Shown here: positions 38,529-47,035 of the stretch, piece by piece
Position numbering within the stretch: position 1 is the first letter of the stretch
How the letters are laid out: each line of letters begins with the position of its first letter
Origin: a bacterium
Lineage (GTDB): Bacteria > Bacillota > Bacilli > Lactobacillales > Streptococcaceae
Assembly: GCA_905221105.1 (NCBI GenBank)
Contig: CAJNBW010000001.1
Location: 434,001 to 498,000 of the forward strand
Direction: 5' to 3'
Length of the DNA: 64,000 bases
Position numbers and translations under genes: made by a program
The notes under the pieces: model-generated
Seen by the model: the letters and a program-made list of their open reading frames with translations, nothing else
The model's database searches: none
What the model was told of the DNA's origin: nothing

Positions 38529-39169
38529 TTTGTTTCCCTCCTTTTATTAAATCTCTTTACTTTATCAAACATTTTATTCGTTACCATTACATTCATCAAT
38601 CCACAAAAAGCAAATCCTCCAAATGTAAATACGTAAATAGCTGTTAAAACTCGTTCTGGACTACTAAAACTCATATACAGTACAGAAATATTAAATAAAA
38701 CCAAAATGATAGCTTGCATTGGATTTAAAATACAAATTAATACGCTATTTATAATACTATTTTTTAGATTATCTTTAAATAGACCAATATAAGGAAAAAC
38801 AACACTCATAAAAAGTATTATAACAAATAAAAAGGGCAACACTAACAATAAACTATACTCTGAAAATAAACTTGAATAGCCCCAAAGACAATAGTTCACA
38901 TATAAAAGTAATTCTATTAGGAGGATAAACAACCAAATAAAAGTTGATTGTTTAAAATTTTGTCTAAAGATCCGAAAATAATGATAAGTAATATCGGTAT
39001 CTTTACCTTTTAAAATACGATACCACATTGTCGTAAGAGAAGTTAGTGATGCCCCAATTGTAACTATTGGAATACAACTAACAATAAATAGAGTATTTAA
39101 AATAATTAAATCTGTCAAAAAAGTTAAAATTCTAACCACTTTTCCATCTAATGAAAATAATTTTTGCAT
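38525..39169 (-). CDS. DUF624 (YesL-type) membrane protein
   Basis: 214 residues with five to six membrane segments. The N-terminal region (LTDLIILNTLFIVSCIPIVTIGASLTS) and RILKGKDTDITYHYFRIFRQNFKQ are characteristic of DUF624/YesL. YesL-type genes almost always neighbour YesM/YesN regulators and LplB/YtcP-type importers in Firmicutes, as here, but no function has been established. It sits between the importer lipoprotein gene and GH31, overlapping the latter. Confidence 0.85.
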   Translation of the reverse strand: MQKLFSLDGKVVRILTFLTDLIILNTLFIVSCIPIVTIGASLTSLTTMWYRILKGKDTDITYHYFRIFRQNFKQSTFIWLFILLIELLLYVNYCLWGYSSLFSEYSLLLVLPFLFVIILFMSVVFPYIGLFKDNLKNSIINSVLICILNPMQAIILVLFNISVLYMSFSSPERVLTAIYVFTFGGFAFCGLMNVMVTNKMFDKVKRFNKRRETN

Positions 39170-39282
39170 AATATATTCTCCATAAAATCAATCGTCTTAA
39201 CTCTATATTTTAGAATGTCAGTTGCACAAAAATATTACCTAAATTATTTAAAAAACATTTCCAAATTTCTTTAAAAATTAGA

Positions 39283-39325
39283 ATAAAGGAAGCGAGATAA
39301 TTTGATGTTATCAGTCTCGCTTCCT
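39283..39325 (-). terminator. Hairpin between the importer genes and the DUF624 gene
   Basis: A perfect ten-base stem, GGAAGCGAGA (39287-39296) with TCTCGCTTCC (39314-39323), loop of 17 bases, followed by TTTATTC on the minus strand. It lies 48 bases past the lipoprotein stop and may be an attenuating terminator or an RNA-stabilising end that makes importer mRNA more abundant than DUF624-GH31 mRNA. Confidence 0.65.
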
Positions 39326-39373
39326 GTAATTAGCTAGTCCCTTGTTTATACAACCAAGAGTTCATATAAAGTA

Positions 39374-40939
39374 TTACTCTTTTACTTCTTTTTGGTAACG
39401 ATTATATGCTTCCTGTTGAATCTTCATAAATTCGTCCAATCCCATATTCTTAAGAGTTTCTTTGTATGAGTCCCATTCTTTTTCTATGCCACCTTCAACT
39501 ACCCATTTAGATGCTTGTTGTTTGACATAAGATTCAATACTCACATAGATTGATGATAATTTGTTAAGCTCTTCTTGTGAATAAATCACATTAGGGTAAG
39601 CCGGCAACGCAAACTGTTTCAAATCTTGGTCCATCTTCAATTTCAATCCATCACCTTGTGTTTGATCGATTTCTACGCGACTATTGATATCATCGCTTAC
39701 ATATTTAGGTCCAAAATCTCGAAGTGAATTGATCCATGCATACTCATCGGCTGACTTACCATCTTTAGGAGGTAATACTTTAAACTTATCACCATTCTTT
39801 TCAGTAGCTATTCCAAATGATCCATAGAAATTCTGAATACTTGCTTCATCTGTATATAGTTTATCCAACCATTTCAATAATTTAGCAGGGTTTTTGCTCT
39901 TATTTGTAATCAAAATTTCATTGCGGCCATAGTTATAATGATCTGGGTCAGAAAAGACATATTGTTTTCCATCCATACCTTTTAAAGCAGGTAGAGCAAT
40001 ATATTCACTTGAATGTAAGCCAAACGTTGCATCTGCTGTCCAACCACTAGAAACACCTACTCTAGATACTCCCTTATCCATACGTTTCGCTACACTCATA
40101 GAGGTATCTTCTGTAAAGATTTCCGGATCAATCAAACCTTTTTTATAAGATTCGTGCATTGCTGCAATCCCTTGTTTGTAACTTTCTTCTGTACGAAGGT
40201 AGACTGGTTTTCCATCTTTTACAGACATTTCATACGTATTATCTGCACCTAAACGATTATTGAACGGAAGAATATATGAGAATGTTGGATCAAAGTTTCC
40301 TGCTCCGAATGGAATTTCATCAGAAGCGTCTCCATTTCCGTTCGCATCTTTATCCTTAAATTCTTGTAGTACTTTTACTAAATCATCATAAGTTTCTGGA
40401 ACCTTTAATCCTAAATTATCTAGCCACTTTTTATTAATAAATAGCTGATTAGCTACTGTGGGACGCATCGGTAATTTTTTAGGTAGGCTGTAGATATGAC
40501 CATCTGGTGAAGTAATCATAGCTTTAATCTTAGGTTCTTTCTCCATAGCCTTAGTTAAATTAGGCATGTTTTCCTTGATTAAATCTTCCAATGGAATAAA
40601 CAAAGATTGGTTCTGAGCAATTTCTGAATCTGTAAAAGCATTTGAACCTAAAAATGCATCTGGTAAATCTCCACTAGCAACCAAAACAGATTTCTTATCT
40701 GACCAATCTGCTGCCACAAGTGTATCCCATTTAACATCAATACCTGCTTCCTTGGCCGAATCTGTTAGAAAACCTTTATGATAATCTTCTCCCCAGTCAG
40801 ACCAACGAACAGTCGTAATTTTATAAGAATCTTCTCCAGATTTATCATCCGTATTCGCATTATTGGAATTTGCACAGGCTGTTAAGCCAGCAAGTGTAAC
40901 TGTTCCTAAGAACAAATATGTAAATGATTTATTTTTCAT
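39374..40939 (-). CDS. Carbohydrate-binding lipoprotein of a CUT1 importer (LipO/YtcQ type)
   Basis: 521 residues. Lipoprotein signal with lipobox LAGLTAC; extracellular solute-binding family 1 body. It contains a Ca-binding EF-hand-like loop DKDANGNGDASDEIPFG near residue 195, typical of binding proteins for complex oligosaccharides. Together with the two permeases just downstream it should capture an oligosaccharide, later cleaved by GH31. Substrate unknown. Confidence 0.9.
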   Translation of the reverse strand: MKNKSFTYLFLGTVTLAGLTACANSNNANTDDKSGEDSYKITTVRWSDWGEDYHKGFLTDSAKEAGIDVKWDTLVAADWSDKKSVLVASGDLPDAFLGSNAFTDSEIAQNQSLFIPLEDLIKENMPNLTKAMEKEPKIKAMITSPDGHIYSLPKKLPMRPTVANQLFINKKWLDNLGLKVPETYDDLVKVLQEFKDKDANGNGDASDEIPFGAGNFDPTFSYILPFNNRLGADNTYEMSVKDGKPVYLRTEESYKQGIAAMHESYKKGLIDPEIFTEDTSMSVAKRMDKGVSRVGVSSGWTADATFGLHSSEYIALPALKGMDGKQYVFSDPDHYNYGRNEILITNKSKNPAKLLKWLDKLYTDEASIQNFYGSFGIATEKNGDKFKVLPPKDGKSADEYAWINSLRDFGPKYVSDDINSRVEIDQTQGDGLKLKMDQDLKQFALPAYPNVIYSQEELNKLSSIYVSIESYVKQQASKWVVEGGIEKEWDSYKETLKNMGLDEFMKIQQEAYNRYQKEVKE

Positions 40940-40948
40940 GTTTTTCTC

Positions 40949-41854
40949 CTATTCTTTCAAAGCGCCAATCATTACGCCTTGATTAAAATATTTTTGAACA
41001 AAGGGATACAACAACATAATCGGAGCGGTTGAAATAACAATTGCTGCATATTTCATCATATCGGCTTTGATACGAAGATCTGATGCCACTTCTCCTGTTG
41101 CTTGCGATTGTAACATTTGATTACTAATTAGTAAACGTCGTAAAATTAATTGCAATGGTTGCAAATTTTCATTCGTTAAATAAATTAAAGCATTAAACCA
41201 CGAATTCCAAATACCAACTGCAGTCCAAAGTCCAATAACTGCTATAATAGCTTTTGATAAAGGAACAACTATCTTAATAAAATAACGAATTGTACCACAT
41301 CCATCAATTTGCGCAGCCTCCCACATCCCGTCTGGAATACTATTATTAAAGAAAGTTCTAGCAACAATAATATTGTATGATGAAACTGCAAAAGGTATTA
41401 CCATTACCCAAAATGTATCAATCAAGCCTACATTCTTTACTGTTAAGTAGGTAGGAATCAAGCCACCTGATACGAACATAGGAATAATGTATAGAATACT
41501 CATCCACCTTCTACCAACTAATTCTTTTCTAGATAAAGCATAACCAGCTGGAATATTGACTACTAAAGCAACCAAGGTACCAACAACAGTATATAAAATG
41601 GTATTTAGATAGCTACGTAAAAATAAAGGTTGTTGAATAAGACGTAAATATCCATCTAATTTCCATTCTCTTGGAATAAACCATACCTTCCCGTTTGCAA
41701 CATCTGAAGGATTACTAAAAGATGCAATCACTACAAACCATAACGGATAAACAATTAACAAGATAAGGAAAATTGCTAAACCATAGGTAACTATATCAAA
41801 TAATAATTCAGAGTTTGTTTTTCTTGATTTATGAAACCATCTCACTTTAAGCAC
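40949..41854 (-). CDS. CUT1 sugar ABC permease, YtcP/LplC type
   Basis: 301 residues with six membrane segments. The permease (EAA) loop is at about residue 190-210 (GMWEAAQIDGCGTIRYFIKIVVPLSKA). The C-terminal sequence MLLYPFVQKYFNQGVMIGALKE is the typical end of this subfamily. It lies nine bases before the lipoprotein gene. No ATPase is encoded in the cluster, so a shared ATPase such as MsmK is likely. Confidence 0.92.
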   Translation of the reverse strand: MLKVRWFHKSRKTNSELLFDIVTYGLAIFLILLIVYPLWFVVIASFSNPSDVANGKVWFIPREWKLDGYLRLIQQPLFLRSYLNTILYTVVGTLVALVVNIPAGYALSRKELVGRRWMSILYIIPMFVSGGLIPTYLTVKNVGLIDTFWVMVIPFAVSSYNIIVARTFFNNSIPDGMWEAAQIDGCGTIRYFIKIVVPLSKAIIAVIGLWTAVGIWNSWFNALIYLTNENLQPLQLILRRLLISNQMLQSQATGEVASDLRIKADMMKYAAIVISTAPIMLLYPFVQKYFNQGVMIGALKE

Positions 41855-41862
41855 TCCTTCCT

Positions 41863-42780
41863 TTAAAAAAGACCCGTTCTAGTATATCTTTTTGAGAACC
41901 AGTTAACAGATAACAAAATTATTAGATTGACTACGGTGTTAAATAACCCTATAGCTGTCGAATAACTATACTGAAAGTTCACCATACCAACTTTATAAAC
42001 ATAGGTCGAAATTATCTCACTTCCTGCTAAATTAAGAGGATTCTGTAATAGTAACACTTTCTCAAACCCTACACTTAATAAACTACCTGCTCTTAATATT
42101 AGTAAAATCATAGCAGTCGGCAAAAGTAATGGTAATTCTATATGCCGAATTTTTTGTAATCTAGAGGCACCATCCATAGTTGCAGCCTCATAATATGTAG
42201 GATCAATTGCAGAAAGCGCTGCTAGATAAATAATACTATCCCAACCAATATGTTGCCATACATCACTCCAAACATAAACACCTGCAAAATTAGTAGGTTT
42301 TGATAAAAAATCTGGAATAGTAATTCCAATAGACTTAAATACATTCGCTAACAAACCACTAGTAGGAGATAAAAATAAGATAATCATCCCACACATAACC
42401 ATTGTAGAGATAAAATGGGGTAAGTAAGTTGTTACTTGAAATATTTTTCTAAATTTCCCAACTCTTAACTGATTACTAATGATAGCTAGTATAATAGGCA
42501 AGGGGAATCCTACTACAATACTATAAAGTGAAATTTTTAATGTATTGAACATAGTTGTCCCGAATTGGAATGATGAGAAAAATTGAGTAAAGTACTTAAA
42601 TCCTACCCACTGACTAGCAAAGATACCATTGGCTGGTGAGTAGTCTTTAAATGCGATAATTAATCCCAACATGGGAATATAGGAAAATAAAATTAATAGC
42701 AATATTGAAGGAAAAAGTAATATGTATAACGGAATACTATGCTTTAATTTTATTTTATGAAGTTGAGATGCTACTTTCAT
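41863..42780 (-). CDS. CUT1 sugar ABC permease, LplB type
   Basis: 305 residues, six membrane segments, EAA loop (YYEAATMDGASRLQKIRHIELPLL). The N-terminal IPLYILLFPSILLLILFSYIPMLG and LSVNWFSKRYTRTGLF end are typical of LplB. It is the first gene of the importer-DUF624-GH31 operon and is divergent from the sensor kinase gene over 202 bases. Confidence 0.92.
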   Translation of the reverse strand: MKVASQLHKIKLKHSIPLYILLFPSILLLILFSYIPMLGLIIAFKDYSPANGIFASQWVGFKYFTQFFSSFQFGTTMFNTLKISLYSIVVGFPLPIILAIISNQLRVGKFRKIFQVTTYLPHFISTMVMCGMIILFLSPTSGLLANVFKSIGITIPDFLSKPTNFAGVYVWSDVWQHIGWDSIIYLAALSAIDPTYYEAATMDGASRLQKIRHIELPLLLPTAMILLILRAGSLLSVGFEKVLLLQNPLNLAGSEIISTYVYKVGMVNFQYSYSTAIGLFNTVVNLIILLSVNWFSKRYTRTGLF

Positions 42781-42982
42781 TTTTTTCCTCCTATCTGATT
42801 TTCTACGATTATTTTACACCATATAGAATTCCCTTAATATAACTTTTTGGACTAGGTTTATCAATTTTTCAGTTTTTTAATTTTAAGAACTATTACTTTT
42901 CCGACATCTTAATAAAACATATCTGTTTTGTTACATGATATCATATTTTCAAAGTGCTATAATTTTAATAGGAGACTAGTAT

Positions 42983-44653
42983 ATGAAATTAAATCACGAC
43001 TTATCAAAAAAACATTCCATTCATTTTTTCTTTAAACTTCTGCTTGTACTACTATTGATAAATATTTTAATCAATATTGCTATGAGTAATATAACCAGAA
43101 ATTTTATTAAAAACCAAAATATAGTACACTTACGTAGTTCAATTGAAATTTATGCTGACTCTGTTAATGAGAAATTGCATTCTGTAGAACGCTTTATGTA
43201 CTCAACAATAACTCATAATGAATCTTTAGAGAAATTAAATCATGTACAAACGTTTCTTGACTATCAAGAAGATCTCAAAAAAGTTCAAACTAGCTTTGCA
43301 GAGTTTGAATATCAAAATGAAACTCATATGACATTCTTATTAGAAACCGATAGTACTGATTATTTTATAAATGTCTCCAATCTTTATATTCCATATGAAG
43401 ATTATCTACTGTTAAAATCAAATCTAAAATCATTGCGTAGTGATATAAGTGACCGTAAATGGAAAAATGTAACTACTAAAAACAGCGAATACTTAGTTAA
43501 ATCTGTTCATTACGAAGGAAAAATCATTTATGCCGTCATATCTTCAGAAGATATCCTAAAACCTCTCAGAAAACTCAATATTGGAAATAATGGTAAACTT
43601 TCCCTAAAAGAGCCTAACAATATACCCTCCGAAAACTATCTAATTCATGCTCAAAATGAAAAAACGCATTTACCTTTCGATATTTATGTTTTAGTCGATT
43701 ATGCCGAAGTCTTTAGAAATATCACACTCTTAGAAGTATTTTTGTCAGCCGTTCCTATTATTATCACCATTTTATCAATCATCATTATCCTGTATATTCG
43801 TCAGTGGATGATTAAACCGATAACAAGACTCACTGAACGACTCTCTCAACTTGGGGACTCCATCCCCCCTTCTGAATTTTTTATATCTGAAGGTATACTA
43901 GAAATTGATAAGGCAAATGATAAACTTAATAAAGTAATATTTGACATGCAAGAATTAAAAATACGGGAATACCATTCACAACTAGAACTTAAGAAGATCG
44001 AACTTAATTATCTTAAGAACCAAATCCGTCCACATTTCTACTTAAACATGTTATCAATGATTCATAGTATGCTCCAAACAAAAAACTATAAGGAAATTGA
44101 AGAGTTAACTATCTTAACTTCAAATTATCTACGTCATTTATTTATGGCTAATCAAGATTTTTCAGAACTTAAAGATGAAGTTCAGCATATTAAAGATTAT
44201 TTAGAAATACAACGAATTCGATATGGAAATAGCATCTACTTTTCACTAAACTACAATGATGGCCTACAAAATACTCTTGTCCCATCATTACTTTTACAAA
44301 CATTTATTGAAAACACAATCAAACACGGTTTTTCATTTCAGGATTTATTCACAATTTTGCTATCGATAAAAAAAGTAAAAACTGAGAACTCAGATTATAT
44401 TCGGATTTGTATCGAAGATAATGGTCCAGGTTTCTCTGAAGAAATTTTATCAAAACTAAATCAGAAACAGTCTCTAATAACAGAAGATGGACATCATATT
44501 GGGATCACGAACACCATCGAACGTTTAAATCTTCTCTATCCCAACGACTATACTATTACATTTGAAAATAATGAAGAAGGTGGGGCTAAAATTCTTTTAC
44601 TTATTCCATACAAGATTATAGACGGAGGTTATAATGAACATCTTATTAGTTGA
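42983..44653 (+). CDS. YesM-type sensor histidine kinase
   Basis: 556 residues: membrane segment (about 17-37), extracellular sensor region (about 40-250), second membrane segment (about 252-272), HAMP-like linker, His-kinase domain with H351 (NQIRPH351FYLNML) and ATPase motif (EDNGPGFSEEIL). This LytS/YesM subfamily often senses extracellular sugars or the binding protein. Divergent to the importer, it probably controls it with the overlapping response regulator. Confidence 0.92.
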   Translation: MKLNHDLSKKHSIHFFFKLLLVLLLINILINIAMSNITRNFIKNQNIVHLRSSIEIYADSVNEKLHSVERFMYSTITHNESLEKLNHVQTFLDYQEDLKKVQTSFAEFEYQNETHMTFLLETDSTDYFINVSNLYIPYEDYLLLKSNLKSLRSDISDRKWKNVTTKNSEYLVKSVHYEGKIIYAVISSEDILKPLRKLNIGNNGKLSLKEPNNIPSENYLIHAQNEKTHLPFDIYVLVDYAEVFRNITLLEVFLSAVPIIITILSIIIILYIRQWMIKPITRLTERLSQLGDSIPPSEFFISEGILEIDKANDKLNKVIFDMQELKIREYHSQLELKKIELNYLKNQIRPHFYLNMLSMIHSMLQTKNYKEIEELTILTSNYLRHLFMANQDFSELKDEVQHIKDYLEIQRIRYGNSIYFSLNYNDGLQNTLVPSLLLQTFIENTIKHGFSFQDLFTILLSIKKVKTENSDYIRICIEDNGPGFSEEILSKLNQKQSLITEDGHHIGITNTIERLNLLYPNDYTITFENNEEGGAKILLLIPYKIIDGGYNEHLIS

Positions 44654-46172
44654 TGACGATCGTTTTATCATTGAAGCTTTACGAGAGAAAATAAATTGGG
44701 CTAAACTACACATTGACATTGTTTATGTTGCCTATAGCCTCACTCAAGCTCAAAATATTATTAGAGAGCATCCTATTGATCTCATGATAAGTGATATAGA
44801 AATGCCTCAAGGTAGCGGTCTCGAACTCTTATCGTGGATTAGAAATGAAAAATATGATATAAAAACAATTTTTTTAACCAATTACGCCGACTTCAACTAT
44901 GCTCAAAAAGCAATTGAATTGCAAAGTTTCGAATACTATCTAAAACCTATTAATTTTGAAAAATTAGAATTTATTATTCAAAAAGCCATTAGTAAAATTG
45001 AGAATCATAACTCAAACGGGAAAAATGATGCACTTTTACAAATAGAAGATAATTTCTGGTATGATTACCTTAGAAAACCTCAAATTTCTCGCATTGATGA
45101 GCTAGAAAACATAGCAAGTAAACAAGCTTTTATTCTTCAAAAACACCAGTATTTTTTCCTTGCAGTTTTAACAATCAATCTTAATGAAGAAGATTATTCT
45201 GCAGAAACTCCATCATGGACTTCTCAACTAAAAAGAGAACTTCAAAGAATTTCACAACCTTCTTATAAGCTGATAAGTCTGTTCAAGATGGAAAGTCAGG
45301 TTGATCAATATGTTTGTCTCTTTAAAGTAGACTCATCCAAACGTAGTGACAAATTGGCATATGAAATTCATTCTCAAATTTCTAATAACTTTAGCAAATA
45401 CTCAAACATTATATATAAGAGTTGCCATAAAATATCCGATATTTTATTTCATACCAAAGAACTCTACACTTATAATGAACAGTATGTTTCTTATTGGAAT
45501 ACTATTACATGTGTTCCACATAGTTTCCCAACTTCTTTCAAAACAGAAACTCTTTCAATTACGTTTTTAGATAGCTTAAGCGAATATGAATTAAGAGAAA
45601 AAATTAATTCACTCGTCTATAATTCTCAAATCCCTACTTTCACGCTACAACAAATTTTACTAGATTGGACTCAACAAATAGGAATATATCTAGATCAAAA
45701 TGGAATTTCGGCACATAAATTGTTCCAAAATAGCACTCATGATTTCCTATTCCAACGACGCTTTCATTCAATTGAATCATTTCAGGATTACTTTGATTAT
45801 TACTGGTCACATGCTAAGAAATTTGCAACAAACATTGAAAACCAAAAAAATAGTATTCAACGCATCGTCGAATACATAGATCATCACTACTATGAAGATA
45901 TAAATCGTTCTATATTAGCAGATATGGTTTATCTCAGCGCAGATCATTTAGCTAGAATTTTTAAAAAAGAAACTGGAGAAACTCTTGTTAAATATATAAC
46001 GGATAAGCGCATTAATGCTGCTAAATCTCTCCTATCCCAAACAAATATCTCAATATCACAAGTATCTTGTCAAGTAGGGTATGATAATTATTCTTACTTT
46101 ACTAAAATTTTTAAACAAAGGACTGGACTTTCTCCTGGAGATTACCGTAAAACTTATCAAAATAAAATGTAA
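44634..46172 (+). CDS. YesN-type AraC-family response regulator
   Basis: 512 residues: receiver domain (1-120) with D54 (LMISD54IEMP) and acidic DDD at 7-9, a long middle region, and an AraC-type double helix-turn-helix at the C-terminus (SILADMVYLSADHLARIFKKETGE, QVGYDNYSYFTKIFKQRTGLSPGDYR). GGAGG lies 5 bases before the ATG, inside the end of the kinase gene (20-base overlap). It is the probable activator of the divergent importer-GH31 operon. Confidence 0.93.
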   Translation: MNILLVDDDRFIIEALREKINWAKLHIDIVYVAYSLTQAQNIIREHPIDLMISDIEMPQGSGLELLSWIRNEKYDIKTIFLTNYADFNYAQKAIELQSFEYYLKPINFEKLEFIIQKAISKIENHNSNGKNDALLQIEDNFWYDYLRKPQISRIDELENIASKQAFILQKHQYFFLAVLTINLNEEDYSAETPSWTSQLKRELQRISQPSYKLISLFKMESQVDQYVCLFKVDSSKRSDKLAYEIHSQISNNFSKYSNIIYKSCHKISDILFHTKELYTYNEQYVSYWNTITCVPHSFPTSFKTETLSITFLDSLSEYELREKINSLVYNSQIPTFTLQQILLDWTQQIGIYLDQNGISAHKLFQNSTHDFLFQRRFHSIESFQDYFDYYWSHAKKFATNIENQKNSIQRIVEYIDHHYYEDINRSILADMVYLSADHLARIFKKETGETLVKYITDKRINAAKSLLSQTNISISQVSCQVGYDNYSYFTKIFKQRTGLSPGDYRKTYQNKM

Positions 46173-46448
46173 GCAATCTAAATTATTGAAATGCTAAGGA
46201 CTGTGTAAGCTTTGACAGTCTACAGTTTTTCCAAAAATAGCTCCATAAACTTATTTGAAATTGCTGATAAAGTAACTTTTAAAAAGTCAGTTTGAGAAGA
46301 ACATCTAGTAAATATTTCTAGGATAAAACGCATACTATCAGGCTTTTTTGAATTGCACCCCAAAAGTTAGACAGAAAAAATCTAACTTTTGGGGTATTTT
46401 TATTATAGAAACATTTCCTTCATTTTCTCCTAAATTGAGTTTTGCTAA
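46173..46448. other. Spacer after the response regulator
   Basis: About 275 bases without a gene. A weak terminator-like hairpin is at 46199-46230 (GACTGT...ACAGTC then TTTTT), and a strong 15-base inverted repeat is at 46357-46395. The spacer marks the border between the GH31 island and the integrase-flanked island. Confidence 0.5.
46357..46400. repeat. Perfect 15-base inverted repeat resembling joined IS3-type ends
   Basis: ACCCCAAAAGTTAGA and TCTAACTTTTGGGGT flank nine bases, with ATTTTTATTA after. It may serve as a terminator. The sequence CACCCCAAAAGTTAGACA also resembles ends of IS3-family elements in streptococci, so it could be an insertion-sequence remnant. Confidence 0.5.
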
Positions 46449-46847
46449 ACTATTTTATCTATTTCTAATGACTTACTTCAGCTCCTTACTTCTTGGAAAG
46501 AACAACAAAAATATGAACTAGCAAAGTTTGGCATCATCAGTAATCCAGAACAATTTGTTTTTACATATATCGATACAAAAGGAAACATCAATAAGCCTTT
46601 ACATGCTGACTATCTAAACAATAAAATGAAAAGCATTAGAAAGAGACATAAAGAGCTGGCACATGCCACACCTCATAAACTGCGACATACAGGAGCGACA
46701 CTTGCTAAACAAGCAGGAATGAGCTTAGAAGCTATTTCCGAAGCATTAACACACAGCGATACAGGTACAACTCAAATTTATGTCAATACTTCTAATGTAG
46801 TTCCTATGGCTGTTGGAGAGATTGCTTATCGCAATCTTAAAAAGTAA
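46449..46847 (+). pseudogene. Phage/ICE tyrosine integrase, C-terminal remnant
   Basis: An open frame from 46449 to the stop at 46845-46847 encodes the last ~130 residues of a tyrosine recombinase (SWKEQQKYELAKFGIISNPE..., HKLRHTGATLAKQAGMSLEA, LTHSDTGTTQIYVNTSN). The HxLRH box, the later His and the Tyr nucleophile are present, but the core-binding and N-terminal domains are missing upstream of a TAA at 46446, so it is not functional. An internal ATG at 46626 is unlikely to matter. The bases after its stop recur near 53985. Confidence 0.85.
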
Positions 46848-46904
46848 TGGTGGAAGCTATACACTTTGATATCAAAAAAGACACCCACGAGATTTCTCTT
46901 GGAT
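46844..46904 (+). repeat. Integrase-tail repeat, copy A
   Basis: AAGTAATGGTGGAA, then ATCAAAAAAGACA...CGAGATTTCTCTTGGATG. The same pattern recurs at 53985-54046 (AAGTAATGGTGGAA, ATCAAAAAAGACA, then a hairpin). The two copies bracket the GH38/PTS genes. Confidence 0.6.
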
Positions 46905-47035
46905 GCCAAGAATTATTAATCTAATAATATTTACGAAACTTTTATTTGTAGTTTTTTGAATCCAGAATAGTACAACACAACTTCTAAAGCATTGTTAGAA
47001 ATTTCTTTAAATTCCCTAATCAATTTGTTCACATT

